In this document: piece after piece, positions 55,719 to 64,000 of the stretch
How the letters are laid out: every line of letters begins with the position of its first letter
How positions within the stretch are numbered: position 1 is the stretch's first letter
NCBI GenBank assembly: GCA_002964805.2
Contig: PUDQ02000001.1
Coordinates: 7,960,001-8,024,000, forward strand
Reading direction: 5' to 3'
Length of the DNA stretch: 64,000 bases
Source of the DNA: Trametes villosa
Lineage: Eukaryota > Basidiomycota > Agaricomycetes > Polyporales > Polyporaceae
Program-made: the position numbers and the translations under genes
Notes under the pieces: model-generated
Seen by the model: only the letters and a program-made list of their open reading frames with translations
Database searches by the model: none
What the model was told of the DNA's origin: nothing

Positions 55719-57493
55719 TCAGGAGGCCGGTATGGCGGTCGCCGTATCGTCCGACTGTGGGCTGCGACTGCGCTCGGCGTATGGTGTGCCGTCGAATGAC
55801 TCGAACGAGGGCGACGCCGGTGATTGCGCCCTTGCCCGTATGGTGTTTCGAGGGGTGGTATCGTCCTCGCCGCCGCGTCCTGCGCCCCATACGGTCGCGT
55901 CCACCACGCCTAGGTCCGGTGACGTGCTTTTCCCGTTGGCCGCCGGAGGCGCGTCCACTGACATGCTGCGCGGATGACCCTCGTCGCCGTCGCCGTTCAC
56001 CCTTGAGCGGCTCTCGTCAATGACGGAGAGCACACTCCGGAGCTTCGACTCCGACTTGCGCGGGTGGTGTAATGACGCAGAGGTCGAGGCAACGGGGTGC
56101 GAGTGCCGCCGGTTGACGCCAGAGGTCGTCGCGGCCTTGCCTATCGCAGGCGGCGATATCGACCTGGCCGGAGAGGTCAATCCCGATCCTGGAGGGGTGG
56201 AGCTGGGAACGTCGGCCCACGCAGCGGTATCCGGGAAGAAGCCACCTGTGGCAGCTGACCAGGAGTTCTTCGCTGAAGAGGTACTGTCGCTGCTCTCGAG
56301 GTCGGGGGTGGAGGCGAGGGGGCTGGCGGTGGAGGAGGGCGCATTCGCGATGACGGAAAGCGGGGGGAGGATGCTGAAGATCTGGTCTTCGGAGGGCGGT
56401 GGACCGTACGAATCGAATGGGTCGGGGACTGTTTGGAGCATAGGCTCGATGATAGGGTCTGAACTGCGATGGAGGTAAGGGAGAGGCCTGGTATGGCTGA
56501 GAAGCAGAAGCTTACGCTTTCGAGGTGACCCTGTCGAAGACGTCCATGGTTGTCCGGACCACTAAGCAGACTTTGCCTTGTACGAAGTCCCATACTTCCT
56601 CCTCGTGCTCGACGATTTCTTGGTAATGCCGGCTCTTCAGTTCGTCCAGGTCATCAACCTGCTTTTGCAAGACAGACAGTGCCTCGCGGAACGACTGCAA
56701 GTCTGCGGAGCATGCGTGCGTGAGAAGGGAGCATGAGGGAGAGCTGGAGCAAACCTTACTTCTCCCCTTCTGCTTCATATTGCCCATTTCCGTCTGTCGG
56801 ATTATTCTGCTCTTCTCTCGTAGAGCCTTCTCGTACGAGTTGGATCGTTCCTAAGCACAGATTTATCAGTCTCTGCAGAGATGCGGAGTCGCGTAAACTT
56901 ACATTGACTACAGTGCGGTAGTTCTCGAGGTGCTGCCGGAGCGGTTTCTCGAATTGCTTGTCCAACGTCTCGGCCTGCCCTCAGTATCAGCGATAGTCCT
57001 CTGGAAAGAAGCGTAGGAGACTGACCATGACATGGAAGTGGTTGCTCATGAGATGATGCAATCCCGCAGCTGCCTGTATCCTCGTTCCAGCTTCATAGTC
57101 CGGTCCCTTTAGCCTTGAAGATGTGAGCTACAGGAAGTGCAACTTCAAACATACACTCACCCTGAGCACGCCTCCATCGCATCCGCAAATCCGGCGGCCG
57201 CTCTTGACATCGTCAGCAGGGCAGCGCGGTAGGTAGCGCATCTGTTCAGCAGCTGCGCGATAAGGCGCTTCTCAGCTACCACCCTCTCCTCGCGCTACTG
57301 TGACACTCACGTCTTCGTACGATTGCACACTAACTTTGAGGTGCGCGCGGGTGATAATCTTGCTAGGTCCGTCGGGCCCGAAGTTGAGGACCGAAGCACT
57401 GGTCGTCTCGGTGAATGTTGGTGAAGGAGGCCCGGGGGACACATCGCGCTTAGGAGAGAGAGTCTGGGTGCGTAGAGAGCGTACGCGAGGCAT
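55719..57493 (-). CDS. Ivy1-like I-BAR phospholipid-binding protein
   Basis: The start MPRVRSLRTQTLSPKRDVSP leads into the BAR region. Exons in order give IITRAHLKVSVQSYED, CATYRAALLTMSRAAAGFA, AETLDKQFEKPLRQHLENYR, and DLQSFREALSVLQKQVDDLD followed by YQEIVEHEEEVWDFVQGKVC. This matches fungal Ivy1, a vacuolar I-BAR protein that binds PI(3)P and Ypt7 and touches TORC1 control. The C-terminal ~240 residues (55719-56441) are Ser/Pro-rich and disordered, longer than in yeast. All introns are short. Confidence in the I-BAR assignment is good; the vacuolar role is inferred from the family. Confidence 0.85.
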
Positions 57494-57796
57494 GTCGGGC
57501 GTGTCAGGTGTGCCAGAGAGGAAGGAGCGGAGATGCAGGCGGTGCAGAAGGAGATGGGCGAGATTGCAGACAAGCGAGGGTGAGGCAGGAGACTGAGCGA
57601 GTTGGCTCAGGCACACTCGCCAACTCGCGGCAGCGCAGCATCACATGCTTTCTGTAGCCGTGCACGTCCACGTTTGGAAGGCTCTTAGGTTCGCATATCC
57701 TAGCTCGAGCACTTGGCCACTTCCCGGTGAGTTTTGGACCGCCAAAAATACAGTACATATACGCGTACATCGTACAGCCTATCATACACAACTACA
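57494..57796. other. Promoter of the Ivy1-like gene and 3' UTR of the PPTase gene
   Basis: 303 bp; both neighbouring genes lie on the minus strand. An open frame continues about 40 codons upstream of the Ivy1 start but lacks a better ATG. Confidence 0.45.
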
Positions 57797-58859
57797 TCAA
57801 ACAGACAGCTTTCCAATCGCTTCACTCAAGAACTGCTTCCCATCTAGCACCCGAAGCCAACCAGAAGATGATACTGACCGGACTCGACCCTCGGCTGCGG
57901 AGTCCTCGCCGACGAACCTAGCTGTAACCCCGACATATTCATGGATCTCGTCCTTCACCGTGTGCTGCAACTCGAAGCGGATGAACTCCCATCCCCGTGG
58001 AACCTTGCCATCGATGCGCACAACATCGTTTGGGACGTCGTACTCGATGCGGCTGAAGTCGAACCCCATGCCGAGGCCTAGCGCCTTGGTGTACCCTTCC
58101 TTGAGCGTCCAGATGAGATAGAATCTACGGAGCTCTTCCCGCTTCGAGAGCGAGGGAGCTGGAGCAGGGGGCAAGAGGATTTGGCGCTCCAAGTTGGTGA
58201 GCTACGTCGCTGTCAGCTTATCGTTCTAAAGCAACGCCGCAGTGATGATACACTCGCCTGGTCACTGAATATTTCAACAAATCCTGGAAACGTATCGCGC
58301 TTGGGCAGCTGGAGGAGCATGACATCTATACCCACCCGGTAGGCTGGGGGATCGGGGTAGAGGTCGTTGCCAATGCTGAACGCCATTGCGACCACTCCGT
58401 TGTCATGGGTGATATTGTAGCCGACTGGAGTTTCCAGCTGCGTGCTCTACCTCACCCGAGTGGCTTGATCAGTACCTGCCACGGGTCTGTTTTCAATAGG
58501 CTCACAATGTAAGGTTTTCCAGCGGGTGTTTTAGAGAACTGGACTGAACTCAGGGGGACACCGCGTTCCTTGAGAAGCAGGCGAGGCAGAAAACGCCCGA
58601 TCAAGCCACCTGTTCGTTCAATGCACAGCCAGGGTGAGTTTTGGACAGGGAGACGTATTTGTGTACTCACGAACGCTATCTATGCGATGGTAGTATTTCT
58701 TCAACTGTGTCCTGGATCCCTCGTCAACTACGAGTAGTCCTTTCTGGTAGAGCTGCTCTCCCCTATCAGAACATCTGCAGGACTAGCAGATTGCACTGCC
58801 CCTACCTCCTCCAGCTCGCCGACAGCAGCGGTATCCAATGTGACTGCCCAGACCTCCAT
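57797..58859 (-). CDS. 4'-phosphopantetheinyl transferase (Sfp/Lys5 type)
   Basis: The enzyme transfers phosphopantetheine from CoA to carrier proteins of polyketide and peptide synthases and alpha-aminoadipate reductase. The start MEVWAVTLDTAAVGELEEVG is typical. The middle gives GGLIGRFLPRLLLKERGV and VQFSKTPAGKPYI. The two Mg/CoA signatures are visible: YRVGIDVMLL (the usual GVDV/GIDV motif) and FYLIWTLKEGYTKALGLGM (WxxKEgxxKxxG). The N-terminal motif HDNGVVAMAFS matches the conserved SHxxxxVA(A) block, with HDNG in place. Four or more short introns; the KPYI/LETPVGYN junction was checked and is in frame. Confidence 0.9.
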
Positions 58860-59884
58860 GGTGAACCTCTGCGGCACAGATGCCTCGGATGTAGTGTCAA
58901 CCTGCGCTGAAGCTGAAACACCGCCAGGCTTGCATAGGATGTTTGCGCCTACAGTCGCCACAGATACCGCTGGAGGAGAAATCGGGCTCAGTGATCGCGG
59001 GGGCGCAGTCTGGAGTGGGCGCGTGTGCCATACGGGACGCCTCGGAGCCGGAGCATCGCAAGAACGGAGATGCCAGATCCGATCGGCGCTGAAGGCGTTG
59101 AATATCCTGCAGGCGCCCCGAGTAAGCGCTGATCACGACTTGATCAAGTTTCTCATCTTGTTGTGTTTCGGCAAACCTGTCGACACTTGCATGACATATC
59201 TCAGGCTCTCACTGAAATCATGAGGTCTGGACAGGGTGAGCGGCGTCGCACCGTTCTATTGTCTGCGAAGCCTAAGAGATTAGCTCAATTCCACTGTCTC
59301 ACAGAGTACAAGCTGGGCTCGTCCCAATTGTTGCACATATGACAGGTGTACCTACGTATCCTCAGAAAGGCGCTATCCGACGACGTGAAATCCCGCCGCC
59401 TTGACATCGCCTTTCGGATCTACCGGCAACCGTCCAAAGTCGGGCGTAATATCATCATGGATGCTGCAAGCTTGCTCTGAAATACAGCCCGGGGAGGGCA
59501 CGGAGCGCTGATATCATCCAAGTTTCGGCGCAGCCTCAGGGGCCTGGGTGGTCATCCGTGCACTCTCGAACAAGACTTGTTCGTGCCTGGGGCACAGTGC
59601 GCGGCCGGGACACAAACCGGTGGCCAGCCAGTGCTTGTGTATCCAGGAGACGGCCGCCCAAGTGCCGCATTTGCAAACCCCTATGGCATCCGCCGTTACT
59701 GGTATAAAGCTGGCCGTTCTGGTGGGGGGTTCCCCAGCCAGTCTCGCAGTGCGGTCAGCTCACCCGGACGTCGAACGTCTAGCCATTCACCTCTCCCTGT
59801 ACAACACTCCTACTCTATTCTCTCTCCACTCGTCACCGCTGTGCGGCCAGGATCGTTGCGCATTCTCTGTTAATACCTTCAGCC
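58860..59884. other. 1-kb divergent intergenic region
   Basis: No confident gene. A plus-strand open frame at 58840-59223 begins with GTG, overlaps the PPTase 5' exon in antisense and resembles no protein. The region should hold the promoters of the PPTase and the DPBB protein. Confidence 0.45.
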
Positions 59885-60475
59885 ATGCATCCGTTCACCT
59901 ACGTCACTCTCGCCCTCGCTGTCCTCAGCTCGGCTATTGCTGCTCCTGCCCCGATTCCTGACGCTGAGGGCGCCACCCTCGAGAAGCGTGTGACGCACTC
60001 TGGTAGGGTACGTCGCACCATTGCTGCACACTTGCATCGGGACTACGCTGATGATACTTTTTAGGGCACGTTCTTCAATGTCGGCCTTGGGGCTTGCGGC
60101 AAGAACAACGTGAACAGCGACCACATCGTCGCCATCTCTTCCGCCATTTTCGGGAAGGGCGGAAACTGCGAGCAGGTTTGTCGCCATAGAGCGATGCTAT
60201 CTAGCATCTGCTTACCATAATGTCTTTCGCAGTTCATGCAAATTACGAACAAGGCGAACGGCAAGAAGGCGTTCGGTCTCGTCCGAGACGAATGCCCCGG
60301 ATGTGGCGCTGGCGATATTGGTGAGTGCTCCTTCGCAGCGTGTCGTTCGCAGTGTTGATTTGGAATCATATCCACAGACATGAGCCCCTCCCTGTTCCAG
60401 GCTCTCGGCGCGAGCCTCGACCAAGGTGTCCTCCAGGTGTCCTGGAACTTTGAGAAGAAGGGCTTCAAGCCTTGA
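59885..60475 (+). CDS. Small secreted DPBB (RlpA/expansin-like) protein
   Basis: Four exons (59885-60007, 60065-60175, 60233-60320, 60378-60475) give 420 nt, 139 residues. MHPFTYVTLALAVLSSAIAA is a signal peptide; LEKR shortly after is a possible Kex2 site. The mature part is a single double-psi beta-barrel: GTFFNVGLGACGKNNVNSDH, then FMQITNKANGK, then CPGCGAGDIDMSPSLFQALG, ending VSWNFEKKGFKP. Basidiomycetes have many such barwin-like proteins, including papain inhibitor-like and riboflavin-aldehyde-forming-like members. The conserved DMSP..F..L block and the Cys pairs are intact. Target unknown. Confidence 0.88.
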
Positions 60476-60847
60476 GTACGTGCAATCGCTCCTGCAGCGC
60501 ACCATCTGGGAGGCACCCCTTCAACCCTCTTGGCTTACGATCGGTTCACCGCGGTGTGAAGGAGAGTGTAGTTGTATGTAGGAGTACGATTTGTAGCATA
60601 GTCCACGTCATGCGATGTTGCCAGGTGAATGCTAGATGTATACGACCAGTTCATATGTGGGAACCTCGCGCAAGCGTGCCTGCCCGCGCGCGTGCCTCTG
60701 AACCTAGTAGCGGGAAGTCCGCGAATCGCGGAGACTGCTTTATCTTATCGACACCTCGCCAAGAAGGCGCAAACTTGTTCACGTACCACTACCATCTGCA
60801 GTAGCATATCTTCAGGTCACCAGCGCTGTACACTTGAGACGCGAAGT
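60476..60847. other. Intergenic
   Basis: 372 bp. No gene seen. Confidence 0.5.
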
Positions 60848-62317
60848 ATGGGATCCCAAAGCAACGCCGCACGCGAGTTTGTCTCGCTTGGCATGTTCAT
60901 CATCGATGAGTTCTCGTTCGCCGACGAGAATGGGAACCCCACGGGGAAGACACTCCCTCCACAGGTAAGCACTCATGCCTGTCGGACAACTCTGAGCCTC
61001 GGCGATGCTGAACGTGCTGGGCAGATTGGAGGAGGAGGAACCTATGCCTCTATCGGAGCACGCATATGGTGTATTTCTGTCGCGAACTACTCCGTGATAT
61101 TAACTCATAATGCTGACTCTCTGCCTTCGTACAGGCTTCCGCCTACAAGCGTGGGCATGATTATCGACAGGGGAGACGACTTCCCAACCCACATACAGAG
61201 CGCCTTGGACGCCTACGGACCGGACATGTGGCTCTACAGGGACAACCCTGGTCGTGGCACCACACGGGCACTGAACGCATACCGCGGCGAAGTACGAGGG
61301 TATGGCACCAGTCCTCAATCATCTAGGTCGTTGCACTGATCCTGCTGCTCGTCACGCCCGGTATTGTCCTCAGGTTCGAGTACCTCACGCCGAGGATCCG
61401 GATTACCCCTCGCGACCTTGCCCAGACGAGGCTGGCACGTCCGCGAATCCTACACTTTATCTGTTCTCCGGCGCGCGCAAGTGAGATCATGTCGGAAGTC
61501 AAGGAGGACGGCGACTGGCACCCAACCACGGTGTACGAGCCGATACCCGTACGCCCTCATGCCCTCTGCGATGTCCAGCCCGCTGACGCGTAGAAAAGCC
61601 AGGATAGATGCGTACCCGAGGAGCTGCCCGCACTGAAAGCAGTCTTGCCTGACATATCAGTGCTGAGGTACGCAGGCTCCGGAGTCCCTTGTTCAATGAG
61701 TGATGGTGGGATAACGAGGATCTCTACCGTAGCCCGAACGCCGAGGAAGCCCTCTCACTGCTCTCGATACGGGAGCCGCCAACGAAAGAGCTCGTCGAGG
61801 ATGCCTGCCGTCAGTTCTTGGGTATGGGCGTTGGCTCGGACGGCACTGGTTGCGTCATCGTCCGCAGCGGCGCCATGGGCGCATGCATTGCACAAAGAGG
61901 GCAGCCTGTTGTCTGGATTGACGCATACTGGGGTGGTCCGGATGGCGTCGACAAAGTGGTGGACGTCACAGGTACGCTTCGTAGTTCAAATACCTGGTGG
62001 AACGCTAATCCTGTTGATAGGTGCTGGGAACAGCTTCCTCGGGGGACTGGGTGCCGGGCTCGTCCTAACGAATGGCGACGTACGCGAAGGTAAGGCGTGA
62101 GACCGACAAGCCAAAACGTTATCCTGACTCTCACCGGCCAGCTACGTTGTATGCCACCATCTCGGCATCCTTCACCATCGAACAGGAGGGCCTGCCCCGT
62201 CTCACGCGGGAACCTGGCACAGCCGGCGCGCAGGGCGAGCGTTGGAATGGGGACGCGCCGGTGCGGCGGCTGGAAGAGCTACAGCGTCGTCTGGCGACGA
62301 CGGAAGGTACAAAGTGA
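60848..62317 (+). CDS. Mak32-type PfkB-family protein
   Basis: The start MGSQSNAAREFVSLGMFIID leads to a ribokinase-like fold: IGGGGTYASIGARIW (the PfkB N-terminal glycine motif), VGMIIDRGDDFP, FEYLTPRIRI, CVIVRSGAMGACIAQRG and VVDVTGAGNSFLGGLGAGLV. Yeast Mak32 is the closest named relative, needed for maintenance of the L-A/M dsRNA system. The catalytic Asp of the usual DTxGAGD motif is Asn here (GAGN), so kinase activity is doubtful unless this subfamily works differently. Several introns; the WLPP and VRGFEY junctions were checked and are in frame. Confidence 0.85.
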
Positions 62318-62535
62318 ATAAATCATGCACAAATTACACAAGTATACGAAGAGTAGCTGCGGACTGTATACGACACACGCGAGCGCACCATTTGCTGGCG
62401 CCATAATACACAAAGCGAGGGAGCGATCGTCCATATCCCGCACTGGATGGCGCGAATCCGAAGAGGGGGACCATCTGGGTCGGGCGTAATGTTCGCGCGA
62501 CCGGGAGAGGGGCGGCGGTAGGGAAGGTAGGGACC
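62318..62535. other. Short convergent intergenic
   Basis: 218 bp holding 3' UTRs. Confidence 0.5.
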
Positions 62536-63210
62536 TTACTGCTGGGCCGTCCGGAACTTCTCGCGACTCTGCGCGAATAGTGCTTCTTGCTGGGCGAGTA
62601 GCTCCGCCTCCGACAGTCCGCACTCGACCATCTTGTTGACTTTCCTCTCCCGGTCCTGCGGATCGAGTGAGACAGCTTTAGCACCGGCGCGCGCGTAGGA
62701 ACGCACCTTCTGTTGTTGTTTGTGGTCTTTGAGCACGCTCTCGACTTCCTCGGTGAAAGTCTCGAAGCCCAATCGCTAGAGTGACGACCGAAGCTGAGCA
62801 GGACGCATACATGCCGTGAACAAAGGGTAACGACGCACCTTCAGCGCTGAGATGATATGTTCAGGCGCGATCGTCTTCTTAGACTCCTGCTCGCATATCT
62901 CGTTCGCCTCCGAGGATATCAGGTGGATGAATTCTGGCGGGGAGAGTGGCGCGTCAGTACGCACGCACGCGGCGGACAATGAAGTGGTCGCCTTCACCTA
63001 CACAACACTCGATGATCAGGTCTCGCGTCTCCTTCGCGCACGTCACGTCATTCGGGAGCAGCTCTGCGGCCGGCGGGTCAACAGCGGTGCGCACGGGCAT
63101 GCCGCCCGCGCCGGGTGCGGGTGCGCACCTGCGATCATTTTCGTGACCGTCGCCTTCGGGAGGGACAGATCCTCGTCGGAGGGCATTCCGCCCGTCTCGT
63201 GGTCAGACAT
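62536..63210 (-). CDS. NCB2: Negative cofactor 2 beta (Dr1, histone-fold TBP regulator)
   Basis: Four exons (63129-63210, 62998-63063, 62839-62933, 62536-62775) give 483 nt, 160 residues. DEDLSLPKATVTKMIAELLP starts the histone fold; DVTCAKETRDLIIECCVEFI and HLISSEANEICEQESKKTIA complete it; HIISALKRLGFETFTEEVE follows. The basic/Gln-rich helix KDHKQQQKVRSYARAG and the C-terminal helix match Dr1. NC2 beta pairs with NC2 alpha on TBP-TATA and blocks TFIIA/TFIIB. The ATG at 63210 is preferred; a TTG five codons upstream is not credible. It shares a short promoter with SmF. Confidence 0.94.
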
Positions 63211-63432
63211 CGTCGCGGCAGACAAAAGGCGGGTGCAGGGGCGGGGGGCGCGGGCAGGCGGGCGGGCAGCAGGGGACGCGGGGGCGGGCCCCAGCGGGGA
63301 GACGCTGCAGGCTTTATATGCGCGTCGATCTGCGAGCCAGTGCGTCCGCGGTTTTGGAAGTCCGCACGTGTTCAGCGCCGGGCGCGCGCTCGCTCGCAGC
63401 CTTGCGCCCGACCCCCACCTCCTCGTGCCACC
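63211..63432. promoter_or_regulatory. Divergent promoter NC2-beta / SmF
   Basis: 222 bp. It is very G-rich on the plus strand (e.g. GGGGCGGGGGGCG near 63240) and contains a TTTATATG element near 63313. Confidence 0.5.
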
Positions 63433-63901
63433 ATGTCTGCAGTGCGTCCCTTGTGCCGCTCTTTGCGCTCTATGCGACGATGCTGATGCGTCTTGCAGGT
63501 CAACCCCGTCAACCCGAAGCCGTTCATGCAGGAGCTCACCGGCAAGCCCGTCTACGTGCGCCTAAAATGGGGGCTCGAGTACAAGGGCTTCTTGGTGAGC
63601 ACGGACGGGTACATGAACCTCCAGGTGAGTCCCAGGTCTGCGAGGGAGAATGTACCATGCCTGATCGCGCGCGCAGCTCGCGAACACGGAGGAGTTCCAG
63701 GATGGCAAGTCCAACGGCGCGCTTGGCGAGGTGTTCATCCGGTGAGTGATGTTTTTGCGAGTCTGCAGTTCTGTCTATTGACGAGCGAGTGTCTCACTTA
63801 CAGGTGTAACAATGTCCTATATATCATAAGTGTTGTTTTCCCTCTCTCATTGAGCGCTGTAACTGACGCGGCGGCGTATATACAGAGAGGCAAAGGACTG
63901 A
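63433..63901 (+). CDS. Small nuclear ribonucleoprotein F (SmF), with a probable AT-AC intron
   Basis: SmF is one of the seven Sm ring proteins of the spliceosomal snRNPs. Five exons (63433-63441, 63499-63624, 63677-63741, 63804-63825, 63884-63901) give 240 nt, 79 residues: [20 protein letters not shown], then [20 protein letters not shown], then [20 protein letters not shown], then IRCNNVLYI. The first exon is 9 nt. The last intron (63826-63883, 58 nt) begins ATAAGT and ends TATATAC. Removing it gives CNNVLYIREAKD, matching the conserved CNNVLYIRE ending of yeast SmF. A GT-AG alternative (donor four bases on, acceptor CAGAG) would give [12 protein letters not shown]. The Sm1 and Sm2 motifs are complete. 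Confidence 0.88.
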
Positions 63902-64000
63902 TCTACGACGCTCCGTCTATCCGCGGACATCACTTCCTCGCACCTGCTCCGCTATCTCTGCTCTCCTGTGCTAACGCACTCCTGTATTCTATTTTGTCTG

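Noticed and set aside
58840..59223. Plus-strand frame across the PPTase 5' exon
   Set aside because: GTG start, antisense overlap and no protein-like pattern.

Overview
The window is nuclear DNA of a filamentous basidiomycete, most likely an Agaricomycete. It is GC-rich, and the genes are densely packed with many GT-AG introns of about 45-70 nt. Reconstructed exon chains keep frame end to end, and the proteins are fungal: cactin, both cytosolic PheRS subunits, Pex2, EMC10, an Ivy1-like I-BAR protein, NC2-beta, SmF, a P450, and a Tad-like LINE with an RNase H domain. About 25 protein-coding genes, one tRNA gene and one large non-LTR retrotransposon can be supported.

Layout. 1-9.8 kb: the 5' part of a mitochondrial ClpX gene (minus, running off the left edge) diverges from cactin; then PheRS beta, a Bsd2/Ndfip-type Rsp5 adaptor and a small unknown gene. 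9.8-16.3 kb: a CCAAT-rich divergent promoter, EMC10, about 2.5 kb without a convincing gene, an 88-residue unknown protein and a GNAT acetyltransferase. 16.3-26.5 kb: Prm10/ThrE-type transporter, PheRS alpha (minus), PEX2, an ACT-domain protein and POLD3. 27-37.2 kb: an F-box protein, a cytochrome P450, a LARP7/Pof8-type La-related protein and a NADAR-domain protein. 37.2-50.7 kb: an accessory region with two paralogous small unknown proteins, then a LINE with ORF1 and ORF2. 50.8-64 kb: an intron-containing tRNA-Asp, Pab2, mitochondrial AspRS, Ivy1-like, phosphopantetheinyl transferase, a small secreted DPBB protein, a Mak32-type PfkB protein, NC2-beta and SmF.

Most of the genes are housekeeping and work in separate pathways, but translation is over-represented: both PheRS subunits lie about 13 kb apart, and mitochondrial AspRS sits next to a tRNA-Asp gene. 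RNA-processing genes (cactin, SmF, Pab2, LARP7) also recur.

Most notable points: the last SmF intron is best read as a U2-type AT-AC intron; the ClpX gene has a 17-nt microexon carrying the Walker A motif, next to a 362-nt repeat-bearing intron; two unknown small proteins form a paralogous pair beside the LINE; a 16-bp direct repeat brackets both that pair and the LINE; and the LINE is disabled by a frameshift and by FADN in place of FADD at the reverse transcriptase active site.
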